Source: CAZENU01 sp965222125
Lineage (GTDB): Bacteria > Chloroflexota > Dehalococcoidia > Lucifugimonadales > CAZENU01
Assembly (NCBI GenBank): GCA_965222125.1
Contig: CBDCTC010000006.1
Coordinates: 124,001-188,000, forward strand
Reading direction: 5' to 3'
Length of the DNA stretch: 64,000 bases
The position numbers and the translations under genes were made by a program. Under the pieces are notes generated by a model. The model saw nothing but the letters and a program-made list of their open reading frames with translations. It did no database searches and was not told the origin of the DNA. Shown piece by piece: positions 41,252 to 50,662 of this stretch; within the stretch, counting starts at the first letter, position 1; the number at the start of each line of letters is the position of its first letter.

Positions 41252-42033
41252 GCATGGGCAGGATCTCCTCGGACGGAGTGAAGGAACGGATCGGCCAGCT
41301 GTGCAGCGAGTTCAAGCTGCCCACGGTGGGAGCGGAGGCAGGCCCCCGGTTCACCGCAGCCGGTCACACGGACGCCCTCGTGACCCTTGTGGAGGTGTTG
41401 GAGCAGGAAGCCGAGGACCGCCGGCAGAGGCGCATCATCCGCATCAGACGAGCATCCAGGCTGCCCGTCGGCAAGACATGGGACACCTTCGAGCACGACA
41501 GGGTGCCGGTGGCGCTCAGACAGCAGCTCGACGAGCTGGCCGATGGGAGCTTCGTCGAACGAGGTGTCAATGTCCTGGCTTTCGGACTGCCCGGCACCGG
41601 CAAGACCCACGCCATGTGTGCCATAGGCCACCGCTTGGTCGAGTCGGGACGCTCGGTACTGTTCACCCCTGCCTACCGGCTGGTCCAAGACATGCTGGCG
41701 GCCAAGCGGGACCTCGATCTCCCACGCATGCTCCGCAAGCTCGACAACATCGACTTCCTGCTCATCGACGACCTCGGCTACCTACCCCAGGGAGCCGAGG
41801 AGTCCGAGGTCTTGTTCACCCTCATAGCCGAGCGGTACGAACGCCGCTCTCTGGGCATCACCTCGAATCTCGTCTTCTCTGAGTGGGACAAAGTCTTCGC
41901 GAACCCTATGGCCACAGCCGCGGCCATAGACAGGATCGTCCACCACTCGATCATCCTGGAGTTCGACGTCCCCAGCTATCGGACCGGTGCAGCTCAACAG
42001 CGTCTCCAACAGGAGGTCTACCGGCAAAAATAA
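41248..42033 (+). CDS. istB: IS21 family helper ATPase IstB
   Basis: The 261-residue AAA+ protein has Walker A GLPGTGKT (residues 113-120) and Walker B FLLIDDLGY, with the conserved ITSNL sensor region. It helps IstA choose target DNA. Its ATG lies four bases inside the istA end, so they are co-translated. It ends 36 bases before the right end of the element. Confidence 0.95.
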   Translation: MSMGRISSDGVKERIGQLCSEFKLPTVGAEAGPRFTAAGHTDALVTLVEVLEQEAEDRRQRRIIRIRRASRLPVGKTWDTFEHDRVPVALRQQLDELADGSFVERGVNVLAFGLPGTGKTHAMCAIGHRLVESGRSVLFTPAYRLVQDMLAAKRDLDLPRMLRKLDNIDFLLIDDLGYLPQGAEESEVLFTLIAERYERRSLGITSNLVFSEWDKVFANPMATAAAIDRIVHHSIILEFDVPSYRTGAAQQRLQQEVYRQK

Positions 42034-42066
42034 TTGACGCACACCGGCAATAATAGTTGACGCCGA

Positions 42067-42555
42067 TCACCCCTTTTTCCACGACTCCTGTGCTGCCAGA
42101 TCCGCTTTCTCATGGCGGCCCCTCGGAACCTTCGGTGAACATCCCAACCGGGACAGCAGGCTGTAGACGCTGCCCGGTTTGTAACTCACACCGTACTCAG
42201 ACTCTATCCAGTCCCTGATCTCTCCCGCCGTCCTGAAACGTCCGGTCGACACCTCCTCGGTCAACTCCCGCTCTTGCTCCGCGCTCAGAAACCGGGGTTG
42301 ACCTCTCCCCCCCATCTTGTGGGCACTCACTTCCCCCATACCGCCCTCTCTATACCAGCCCACCCACTGCTGGACCGTGCGCTGATGAACCCCTACCGCC
42401 CTTGCCGCCTCACCGAGTTGCCACCCCGAACGCACCAGCCACAGTCCGTGTAGCCGAGTCCGCAGGGTGATATCCTGTTCCCCATGGTAGGCTGACTTCA
42501 GCGCCTCCGGACTATCCTCTGCCCGCCAATCTATTCGAAGCGGTCGTCCGATCAT
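42067..42555 (-). pseudogene. IS630-type transposase, N-terminal (helix-turn-helix) half
   Basis: The 162-residue frame contains two helix-turn-helix segments: SGWQLGEAARAVGVHQRTVQ and a second in GRFRTAGEIRDWIESEYGVS, as in IS630 transposases. It ends at QESWKKG, where the IS21-type element begins. It is the N-terminal half of the transposase whose catalytic half is at 39095-39652. Confidence 0.85.
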
Positions 42556-42645
42556 CTCATGCCCTCCACCTGTCTGGTAGACTCAGCATGGATGAACCAA
42601 TTGGAACATCTCTAGCCGCTTTCCGGCCTAGTTACGCTCAATTGG

Positions 42646-43158
42646 TATTAGTCTCCCACCCTTTGCAGTCCTCTAATGTGGCGCAGAGGCCCGGGTAAAC
42701 GCCAGGTGGCCACATGGAGGGAAACCGCGCCGGATCCCAACCCCGCGCGTCTACGGGCTCTCCGCTCCGGCTCGTGTTGGCGCTGTGGATCGGCGGGGTG
42801 GTGGTGACGGCGACCGGGACCTTCCCCAAGGCCCAGCGGGCGGCTACCTGCCGCGCGCAGCGCTTGCGAGTGCGGCAGGCCCATGGATACCCTTTATGCG
42901 CGCTGCCCAAGAGCCGGATGGGTGCCAATGAGTGCACCGGAGAGCTGCCGCCGCCGTACGGCTACGCCGGGGCCACGCCCGGTCTCAATACCGCTGGTTC
43001 GTAGCTGACATCGAGCGAGTACGACTCCCTCGCTCCCGCCACCTGTGCAAGAGCCGACAACCGCGGACGGGCCTCCTCCTCAGACCCGACGGCCGCCCGC
43101 TGCCGCCAGCCTACGACGCCGCCTTGGCTATAATTAGACGCAGACGAGGAGCCCTGGC
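42646..43158. other. Non-coding region with strong hairpins, possible structured RNA or decayed DNA
   Basis: Short open frames are present on both strands but none is recognisable. Stable stems occur, for example CCTGCCGC / GCGGCAGG (about 42847-42881) and GGTGC / GCACC (about 42920-42937). Near 43028-43052 the sequence CGACTCCCTCGCTCCCGCCA resembles the 3' end of the tRNA-Sec gene. A TATAAT at 43129-43134 probably serves the next gene. SRP RNA, tmRNA and RNase P motifs were looked for and not found. Confidence 0.35.
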
Positions 43159-43985
43159 ATGACCGACCAGACATCCGGAACGCCCAGCTACACGATGGGC
43201 TACAGCGAGGAGTTTCGGCAGCTCCTCGACCGGCGCAGCGCGGACACCCACGCGCAGTACCTGCTGCCGCACCTCACGCCCGGCCACCGCGCCCTGGACT
43301 TCGGATGCGGGCCGGGCACGATCTCGGTCGGACTGGCCAGGACGGTGGAGCCGGGCGAGCTTCACGGCATCGACATGGAGGAGTCGCAGATCGGGCTGGC
43401 CCGAGCCGCCGCCGAAGCGGGCGGACACCGCAAGGCGACCTTCCACGTCGGCAACGTGACCGATCTTCCCTTCGAGGACAACTTCTTCGACGCCGCCCAC
43501 TGCCACGCCGTGCTCATGCACATCCCCGACACCGAGGCGACGCTGGCCGAGGTGAAGCGCGTCCTGAAGCCCGGCGGCATCGTCCGCGCACGAGAGATGT
43601 TCGTCGGAGCGTCGTTTCTCGAGCCCAGCGGCGAGGCCGTCGACGGCGCGTGGACCGCGTTCGCCAGGCTGCTCGCGGCGAACGGCGGCCATCCGCAGAT
43701 GGGCAGGGAGCTCAAGAGCACGTTCCTCGAGGCCGGATTCTCGGACGTCCGGACGCGCGCGTCCTTCGACTTCTTCGGCTCGGCCGCGGATGTCGCATCC
43801 CTGGCGCCTTCATAGACGACTGGTTCTATTCGCCCGCGGTCATAGAGGCGGCCACGAAGTACGGGTTGGCGACACGCGAGCAGTTCGAAGAGTGGCGGGG
43901 CGGCCTCGACGCATGGCAGAGCGACCCCGGCGCGTGCGGCGCGTTCGCCTTCGGAGAGGTCGTAGCCTCAAAGCCCCAGCCCTGA
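43159..43985 (+). CDS. Class I SAM-dependent methyltransferase, frameshifted near the C-terminus
   Basis: The first frame (43159-43815) has SAM motif I LDFGCGPGTISVGLA (about residues 46-60), motif II GIDMEESQIGLAR, and a VLKPGGIVRAREM segment, as in UbiE/Coq5-like methyltransferases. It stops early after SAADVASLAPS. The next frame continues with GAFIDDWFYSPAVIEAATKY and runs to 43985, restoring a normal family C-terminus. One base appears to be missing near 43803. A TATAAT lies 25 bases before the ATG and GGAG precedes it. The substrate is unknown. Confidence 0.8.
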
Positions 43986-44134
43986 CCCACCCGCCGCCGT
44001 GCCACCTACAGGTCCGGGCGCGTCCACCCCCGAACGGTCGCGGAGGGGGCCATCGTCCCGCCAAACCTGACCGGTGACTCACGCCCCGAACGGTTGACAA
44101 CGCGCATTCGGGTTCACTACGCTGGAATCACCCC

Positions 44135-44208
<74 letters not shown>

Positions 44209-44679
44209 CATTGTGCAGCCCAAGCGGACTGATTTGATAACTCTTGCTGCGATTACTTCTCCACGGGACAAAATCGTCACCGAGCAACAGGCCAGCCGAA
44301 GGCACTCAACCTCAGGTGGTTCAGTCTTGCCCCGCCCCGCCGGTCGGCGCGAGACGCTAGAGCGCATGACACTGGGGTAGGACGCTCAGACTGGTATCCT
44401 ACCTCAGCACGGCCATGTATGTTGCCCGTTTTGCGTTTCAGGCGAGACGACAAAGGAACGGCCACCCAGCGAACACAGTTCCTGTCAATGCTCAGAAGCT
44501 CAACGACGATAGTCGTCACTAGACACCCTCGTTCTTTCCTGTCACAAAGGACTGTAGTATATTGTTCCTACTGAAACGGACACTCGGCATTTCATTGATC
44601 GGGGCCATCTGGGGCCCGGAGCTCGATAGATGAAGTAGCCGATTTTTCATTTGGGGCGAGTGTTTTTTCGCTGGCACTG
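44209..44679. other. Gene-free stretch downstream of tRNA-Met
   Basis: This stretch is less GC-rich than the surroundings and has only short open frames without family resemblance. The right end may encode extra N-terminal residues of the repeat protein, but no usual start codon is in frame. Confidence 0.5.
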
Positions 44680-45339
44680 TTGGCGATATTCGTGTGGGCC
44701 AGTGCGGCTGTCGCCATGGCCGAAGGGACCCCAGAGAACGTAGCTTCGGTTCCGCGTGCGCCCATCGCCGGGAATGACGACGAAGCTGGGGATGATGACG
44801 AAGGTGGCGGTGACGATGGGCTAGACCCGCCTGAGACGGACGGCGATGGCGTCAATACCCCATACACGGACTACGACGGCGTCGACACCCCGCCGACCGA
44901 TGGCGACGGCTTCGATACGCCAACTCCGACCGACGACGATGGCATCGACACCCCATACACGGACTACGACGGCATAGACACCCCGCCGACCGACGGCGAC
45001 GGCTTCGATACGCCAACTCCGACCGACGGCGACGGCTTCGACACCCCGGCCACGGACTACGACGGCACGGACTCCGATGGCGTGGACACCCCGACCCCGA
45101 CCGACAACGATGGCACCGACTCCGACGGGATCGACACCCCGACCCCGACCGACAACGACGGCACTGACCCCGACGGGATCGACACCCCGACCCCGACCGA
45201 CAACGACAGCACTGACTCCGATGGGATCGACACCCCGACCCCGACCGACAACGATGGCACCGACTCCGACGGGATCGACACCCCGACCCCGACCGACAAC
45301 GGTAGTGACGATGACGATAGCGACGATGACAGCGACTAA
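44680..45339 (+). CDS. Asp/Thr/Pro-rich tandem-repeat protein, probably exported
   Basis: The 219-residue frame begins with a hydrophobic stretch (AIFVWASAAVAMA) like the end of a signal peptide; in-frame hydrophobic codons continue upstream without a usual start, so the N-terminus may be longer. From about residue 50 it is built of acidic units: early units alternate TPPTDGDGFDTPTPTD and TPYTDYDG, and the second half has five near-identical 16-residue units of the form DGTDSDGIDTPTPTDN, encoded by 48-bp tandem repeats. The tail is poly-Asp/Ser. DxDxDG patterns suggest calcium binding. No family is recognised. An IS630-type element starts 90 bases downstream. Confidence 0.6.
   Translation: MAIFVWASAAVAMAEGTPENVASVPRAPIAGNDDEAGDDDEGGGDDGLDPPETDGDGVNTPYTDYDGVDTPPTDGDGFDTPTPTDDDGIDTPYTDYDGIDTPPTDGDGFDTPTPTDGDGFDTPATDYDGTDSDGVDTPTPTDNDGTDSDGIDTPTPTDNDGTDPDGIDTPTPTDNDSTDSDGIDTPTPTDNDGTDSDGIDTPTPTDNGSDDDDSDDDSD
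45090..45300. repeat. 48-bp tandem repeat array
   Basis: Four to five near-identical 48-bp units contain GGGATCGACACCCCGACCCC. They encode the 16-residue units of the acidic protein. Differences between units are few and mostly silent or Gly/Ser and Ser/Pro changes, so the array looks recently expanded. Confidence 0.8.
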
Positions 45340-45428
45340 GCTAAAGGTGATGAGCTCTTCGTCGTCGACCGTATCGCTATACCCGGAGGTCGCCTTTCCT
45401 GAAGACCCTGGCTTGGATGACCTACCTA

Positions 45429-46071
45429 GTGGTTCAACTTTTTGTATTGATGGATAGAGTGACTTTAGCTTGATGCGCGCATCCTCGGTAGTGAAGCGCC
45501 AATCCACTCGTATCACATCCCGGTTGCGTTGATTCTGCCAAGCATTGACCTCGCCGCGCAGGATGTCTTGATTGGCAATCCGTCGGTCCAGGCACTGTCG
45601 AGCCAGCACACCGATCTCTATCTCCGCCATATTCAACCAACTCCCGTGTTTGGGAGTGTAGTGTATCTCCAGTCGCTCAGCTATACGCCTCGCCTCAGCA
45701 GGCTCGAATGCCTCGTATAGCGAGGACAGCTTGTGAGTGTTGAGATTGTCCATTACCAGCACGATCCGGTCTCTGTCAGGGTAGTCCTCGTCGACCAGTT
45801 TCTTTATCACATGCGCCCAGTCCACCTTCGTGCGACGCTCCCTGACCTTGACTCGGCGCCATCCGTCCAACGGTGCAAACAGCATGAACAGGCTGCTCAC
45901 TCCATTGCGCTCGTATTCGTAGTCGTATGCCGCCGATAAGCCGGGCGCTGCGGGACGCGGCACTCGCGTCTCCTTGACTTGCTGTTTGCTCGTCTCATCC
46001 ATGCACACCAGAACCTCATTCCCATCGTACGGCCGTTGGTAGACCTCCAGTACGTCTTCCATCGCGCACAC
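45429..46071 (-). CDS. IS630-type transposase, second frame (DDE domain), copy A
   Basis: The frame holds the catalytic domain: VLVCMDETSKQQ with the first Asp, IVLVMDNLNTHK with the second, and HGSWLNMAEIEIGVLARQ with the final Glu. The first usual codon in frame is a GTG at 46071, but the homologous sequence extends upstream to the A-run at the end of the first frame, so expression probably needs a -1 frameshift. There is no stop codon inside the element: the frame stays open into flanking DNA down to 44821, across the antisense strand of the acidic repeats. Confidence 0.85.
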
Positions 46072-46124
46072 AAACTCCGCGCTCTGACCGGGCGGGATGC
46101 ACCAACTCTGCTTCAGCCACGGCT

Positions 46125-46577
46125 TCAGTTCGTTTTTTTAAGCGCCTGGCGAACCGTCTCGGTGCTAATGGTCTCGACTATCTCACGCTCGACCAACTGG
46201 TCAGCCAACAGCTTCAGGGTCCAACTGGCACGCCCCTCCGGCGGTTCCCCGCAGGCCATCGCTATCAACCGTGCTTCACCTTCGCCGTCCAGTCTCTTTT
46301 GACGCCGACGCAGTTGCTTTTTGCGATTCAGCGCAGACTCGACCCCCTCCTCCACACAGCGCTTGCGTATTCGCTCGACCGTTGACTGTCCCACACCGAG
46401 CGCGCTGGTGATGTCCGCGTCCTTCATTCCCCCGTCCGAGCGTGACTCATCGCTCATCAGCAGAATGCGCGCATGGGTCTGTTTGTGCGCCGCAGCCCGA
46501 CCGCGTGAGACCAAGGCGTTGAGTTCCTGTTGTTCGTCGGTAGTCAGTCTGATACGGTACTTCTTGGTAGACATCAT
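46125..46577 (-). CDS. IS630-type transposase, first frame (DNA-binding domain), copy A
   Basis: The protein begins MMSTKKYRIRLTTDEQQEL, with AGGAGG before the ATG at 46577, and has a helix-turn-helix in DADITSALGVGQSTVERIRK. It ends in QALKKTN, where seven consecutive A residues (read on the minus strand) precede the stop and provide a slippery site into the second frame. Compared with copy B it differs at only a few residues. Confidence 0.88.
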   Translation of the reverse strand: MMSTKKYRIRLTTDEQQELNALVSRGRAAAHKQTHARILLMSDESRSDGGMKDADITSALGVGQSTVERIRKRCVEEGVESALNRKKQLRRRQKRLDGEGEARLIAMACGEPPEGRASWTLKLLADQLVEREIVETISTETVRQALKKTN

Positions 46578-46694
46578 GGTCCCTCCTCGGTTCAACGTTA
46601 CGATTGAACCCCCAAGAGGAACAATGACTATCATGGTCTTCATTTCAATGATGTTGGACCACTAGGCTCTTCGATTCAGGGATTCAGGGTGGAT

Positions 46695-47802
46695 ATGGCG
46701 AGCGTACCGTTGTCAGTCGGAAGTCCAAGAACCGACCCTCATCGCATTCGCATTCGCCAGTTCGTCCACAGCCTGGGTAGGGTCGCGCTCGTTAGCTATG
46801 AGATCGAATGGCCAGTTGACGAGTACATCCCTTCACAGCACCTAACAATCAAGGTCGAGCGTGACAAGCCTGTCGAGCTGTTTCGGTACCCGGAGGACCA
46901 TCGTCTGCCGGGGCTGAGCGAGGCGGCCCATCCCGAAACTGCGCTCAAGCTCTTGAACAAGTATGTGCTGGCTGTTCATGCGCGGCGTTCGGGTGTCGAA
47001 CTGATTCGCTACAGACCTGCTAGTCGTGCTGTGTTGCGTCACAGTGTGGGTAGAGTCCGATTCTATGCCCGAGTCATGCGGCCCAATGCAGTCGCGCCAT
47101 TGCTCACGGCCCAAGAGCTAATCGGGCAGTCCGCTTTCGTAATGCCTCGGTTCGCCGGGTACTGGGCGGAAGGCGGGGTCGTATGGCTGTCGGAAATACC
47201 AGGAAAGAACCTGCGCCAGCGAATACAAGCGGGCAAGCCGCCAGACCCCATCCCCCTTCTCGACGGTCTTCAGACCCTGTGGAGTGCTCCGCACGTGCCA
47301 GACGGCACCCGTCCATTCAACCTGTCGGGGGCATATCGGCGGGCTAAACGGAGCTTCACACACAACGTGCGCGACAACGGCACCGCTTTTACGCAGCCTC
47401 AACGATGCTACCAAGTCGCTGGACCCTTTTGTTCGGTCATGGCGTCCAACCAGCATTGCGCATAACGACTTCTACGATCACCAGACGTTGGTCCTGCGCG
47501 ACGGCAGAATTGCGCTCGTGGACTTTGAGGAAACAGGCCCAGGTGACCCGATGCTGGATGTGGGTAACTTCCTGGCGCATCTGCGATGGGCGTCCTGCGT
47601 TGGACGCAAGAGAAGCGGCGCATACTATCAGCAATTCCGGCACGCCGCGTTTGACCGTTTCCGCTGGACGGAAAGGGATCTTGCCCTTCGTGAAGCCGTC
47701 TGTCTCTTCAGGATATGCACCAACACAATTCGTCGTCCACAGGGAGACTGGCGCTGCAGATTGGAAGCAGGGCTATCGCTGGTGAACGAGACTTTGGGGT
47801 GA
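46695..47802 (+). pseudogene. Aminoglycoside/choline kinase-like phosphotransferase, frameshifted
   Basis: The first frame (to 47465) contains FVMPRFAGYWAE and a LRQRIQAGKPPDP segment, as in the APH family N-lobe. The second frame (to 47802) contains the Brenner-type motif IAHNDFYDHQTLV and ALVDFEETGPGDPMLDVGNF, which carry the catalytic and metal-binding Asp residues. A one-base change between about 47350 and 47400 is needed to join them. The IS630-type copy A ends only 33 bases upstream and may have removed the promoter or the true start. The substrate is unknown. Confidence 0.7.
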
Positions 47803-47896
47803 GGTTCCAGACAGGTGGCCTGGGTAGCTCGACCGGCCCCCATATTGGAACCTCCCAGCGAAAAGTTCGCAGCAGAGCCTGATGCTCCTATAGATA

Positions 47897-48823
47897 TCAA
47901 GCTGCGTTGCGGACTATCTCGGCAGAGTTGTGTATGAGCGAGAAGACTTCGCGGGCAACATAGCGTTTGAGGCAGCGTATGACCTCGGCCTTGCTCATTC
48001 CCTCGGTGGTCCGGCGAAGCATGTATGCCTTGGTCCGGCGATCATAACGGAGCCTGACCACAACGATGCGATGGAGAGCTGCATTGGCCTGGCGGTCACC
48101 ACCGCGGTTGAGCCGATGCCGGTTGGTCTTACCGGAGGAAGCAGGTATCGGGTTTACCCCGCACAGCGAGGCGAAGGCCGCCTCGGAGTGGAGGCGCTGG
48201 GGGTTACTACCAGCAGCGATCATGAGGGTCGCCGCCGTGACGGGTCCTATGCCCAAGACGCTGACCAGGGATGGGGCTGTGGTCCGGATGAGCCGATCCA
48301 GTTCGGCCTCCAGATCTTGGAGCTCCTTACCGAGTTGACGGTAGCGGCAGGCAAGCGATCGAAGAGTGTACTTGGCAGCCGTCGTGGGATCGTCCAGGCG
48401 ACCAGGACGGAAGCCGGCGCACCGCGTTGCCAGGGCACCGGTGGCGAGACCATCGAGCGTTTCGCGGAACTCGGTCGGGGCCGTGACAACCAGCGCCTTC
48501 ATCTGGTTGACGGCCTGGGTGCGAGCCTTGACAGCCGAGTCCTTGGCGGTCTTAAGCATGCGGATCATTTCGACTTCGCCCTCGCCTGACTTGGGAGTGG
48601 CGTCCGCTACTCCGGCAAGCACCGCACGCGCGGCCATCTCCGCGTCGGTGGGGTCGCTCTTCCCCTCCCGATAGCGTGTTGACCGGTCAGGTCGATTGAC
48701 CTCGACGACAGTATAGCCCCTACGGGTCAGGAAGCGGGCGACTCCGGCGCCGTAGGAACCCGTGCCTTCGATCCCGAACGCACGAATCTCTCCCAGGCTC
48801 CCGGCCCACCAATGCCAGCATCG
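47897..48823 (-). pseudogene. IS110 family transposase, N-terminally broken
   Basis: The frame reads through GEIRAFGIEGTGSYGAGVAR, then KSDPTDAEMAARAVLAG (the latter part of the DEDD catalytic domain), and the C-terminal transposase_20 domain with SVLGIGPVTAATLMIAAGSN and FASLCGVNPIPASSGKTNRH. The Ser of the SSG motif that acts in IS110 recombination is present. The first catalytic Asp region upstream is not readable in this frame, so the gene is probably inactive. Confidence 0.75.
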
Positions 48824-48880
48824 TTACCTGCGGATCGTGTCTCCCTCTCATCGAACGACCACCTCCACTACGATGTGGTC
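47897..48880 (-). mobile_element. IS110-family remnant
   Basis: The region holds most of an IS110-type transposase on the minus strand, but the N-terminal part is broken by a frame change near 48800 and a TAA in frame at 48824-48826. No terminal repeats are expected in this family, so the limits are only those of recognisable coding sequence. Confidence 0.65.
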
Positions 48881-49405
48881 GTATCCCATCTCACAATATC
48901 GTTTTCCGCAGCCTGCTAAACTTATCCAATCGCACAATTCATCCAGCGTAATCTGAGGGCTGCTCCGGTCGGACCGGTTTTCCTGCCCCTGCTCTCTCTG
49001 GGATGGCCGGGGAGGAGCAGGAGAGCGCCTCAAGCGATGGTGAATGCGAACAGCGAGGGCGGTGGTGGAACGGTGTCAGGAAGTCGACAAACCGAGGGCA
49101 TCGCGTCCAAGACGGAGGCGCGACGTGAGCCTACGGCAGTTCTGCCGAGGCCGCCGTAGGCCTATCGGAGGTCCCTGCCGCCAGACTGGACGCGAGATCC
49201 TTCGAGCTGCGGTTCAGTCTCCTGTGGTAATCCTTCTCTGTCCCTGAGATACTTCCGGCGACAATGCTGTTGGAGACAGCGGTAAGGTCCCAGTTGGCCG
49301 TGTAGAGCAGAGGGATTCCCTGCACTATCGAGCGCAGGTGATACAGGCCGGGCGTGGCGCAAGGAGACCTGCGAGGGTAAGAAAGGAAGGGGACCTATTG
49401 GGAGT
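48881..49405. other. Degenerate stretch with a partial duplicate of a downstream segment
   Basis: No intact gene is seen. A plus-strand frame near 49058-49170 reads AVVERCQEVDKPRASRPRRR, which matches the segment AVAERYMRDHKLRASRLRRK encoded near 50538-50600, so part of the decayed DUF2207-like region exists twice. Confidence 0.45.
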
Positions 49406-50520
49406 GTGTTGGCAACGCTGGCGGCCCTTGCCGTCATTGGCCTGTTGTTCCCGCTGGACCCTGGCGGGGCCATCGCCGAGAGTGGCTTCCCCGATTACCG
49501 GGAAATGGATTGGAAGCAGCTGACGGCCTGGGGCTTCCGGACAATAGGCGTCGGCGTCGGGCTGCTGCTCCTGCTGTTGGTGTGGCTCAAGTACCGATCC
49601 TGGCATGAGATCAAGTATCCGGGCTTATTGGAGCCGGTAACCCGGCAGCCGAGCGAACTGCCGGCGGCGGCTGTGTCGGTGCTGGAAGACCGGGAGGCCA
49701 CCGACCTAACGTTGCTGGCGGCGATAGTCGAGATGTGCCAGCGCGGCACGTTGCAATTCGAGTGCGTCGGAACAGAGAGCGGCTACCGGTACCGGCTGTC
49801 GAAGCAGGGTCCCGCGCAGTTTGACTGGGAGCAGTTGATATGCAACAGATTGCCAGCGAGCCCCACAACCCTCTAAGAGCTGCGTGACGGGATAAGCGAG
49901 CGCGAGGATGTCATCGGCTCCCAGTTGGGGAAGTACCTCCAGGGCCGAGGCCTCTTCGATGACAACCCGATACGGGTAATGAGGGAACATGGAGGTGATG
50001 GAGCCGAGCTGGGAGCATTGGCAGGGGCTTTGAGTTGGCGGCGGGCTTTGGCTGGCTTTATGGCTGCCCCAATGGTGGGCCGAACTCCCTGGTCGGCGCG
50101 CTCATAGGCTTTATATATTGGCTGATTGGGACGCCGATGAACACGGGTATGCTGCCGCCAACGGAGGCGGGGCGTATGAGATAGGTCAGTGGCTTGGTTT
50201 GAAAGAATCTCTTCCCGGACCTGACCGGGAAGCCGGCCGGGACGAACCCGACTCCATGTTGGCCTATGCCATCGCACTGGATAAGGCTCAGCCCTGGCTG
50301 GAGGGTCTCGGTCCCGGCTCCACCATGGTCCGGCTCCGGTGAGGCAGCCTCCCTGAGCGCTTCCGACCTGGACGTAGCCTATCACGGCTTTATGTCCGCA
50401 CCGGCGTGGGGCCTGGCCGGAAGGTCCGCAGGCGCGGCGGAAGCGGCTGCGGGGCCTTTTTCCGAGGCAGAGCAGGAACTGTCCCGATTGGAGCCGTCGC
50501 ACACCGATCAGGCTGAAGGG
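49406..50520 (+). pseudogene. Decayed DUF2207-like membrane protein
   Basis: Three successive fragments align with the C-terminal half of DUF2207 proteins. The first (49406-49873) has a membrane helix (GVGVGLLLLLLVWLKYRS) and AVSVLEDREATDLTLLAAIV. An in-frame TAA at 49874-49876 is followed by ELRDGISEREDVIGSQLGKY in the same frame. After a frame change comes WLGLKESLPG and DEPDSMLAYAIALDKAQPWL (50118-50342), and after another, VAYHGFMSAPAWGLAGRSAG. The N-terminal domain is missing. It is clearly not functional. Confidence 0.7.
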
Positions 50521-50662
50521 ACGGCGAATAGCGAGGCGGTGGCGGAACGGTATATGAGAGACCACAAACTGAGGGCGTCACGCCTGAGACGGAAGCGCGA
50601 GGGGAAGCAACGGCAGATCCCCCTAGGTCGGCGCTGGACTATCGGACCGGTCTCCGGGGCAG

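Larger units (their letters stand above)
39681..42069 (+). mobile_element. Complete IS21-family element
   Basis: The ends TGATCAGCGACAATTACTTT (39681) and, on the minus strand, TGATCGGCGTCAACTATTAT (42069) are inverted repeats of about 49 bp, each with two internal copies of a TTGCCGG-type block. The element is flanked by the 5-bp direct repeat CCCCT (39676-39680 and 42070-42074). It carries istA and istB. Both genes are intact, so it may be mobile. Confidence 0.9.
39090..42645 (-). mobile_element. IS630-type element (type 2), split by an IS21-type insertion
   Basis: The left end TACCATTTCAGGCTAATGAG and the right end, read inward on the minus strand as TACCAATTGAGCGTAAC, are imperfect inverted repeats, each next to a TA as expected for IS630 family target sites. 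The transposase lies on the minus strand in two parts, 42067-42555 and 39095-39652. Without the 2,389-bp insertion and its 5-bp duplication the element is about 1.16 kb, a normal IS630 size. The exact ends are my best estimate. Confidence 0.75.
45429..46662 (-). mobile_element. IS630-type element (type 1), copy A
   Basis: The 1,234-bp element has ends GTGGTTCAAC and, read from the other side, GTGGTCCAAC, flanked by TA on both sides (45427-45428 and 46663-46664). A copy of the same length and almost the same sequence lies at 57693-58926 in the opposite orientation. The transposase is in two frames (46125-46577 and 45429-46071). It sits between the acidic repeat protein and the phosphotransferase pseudogene. 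Confidence 0.92.

Noticed and set aside
42646..43060. tmRNA, SRP RNA or RNase P RNA in the gap
   Set aside because: No tag-peptide frame, GGAA-type SRP loop or GAGGAAAGTCC-type RNase P core was found.
45090..45300. CRISPR array in the tandem repeats
   Set aside because: The 48-bp units are contiguous without unique spacers and encode regular protein repeats.
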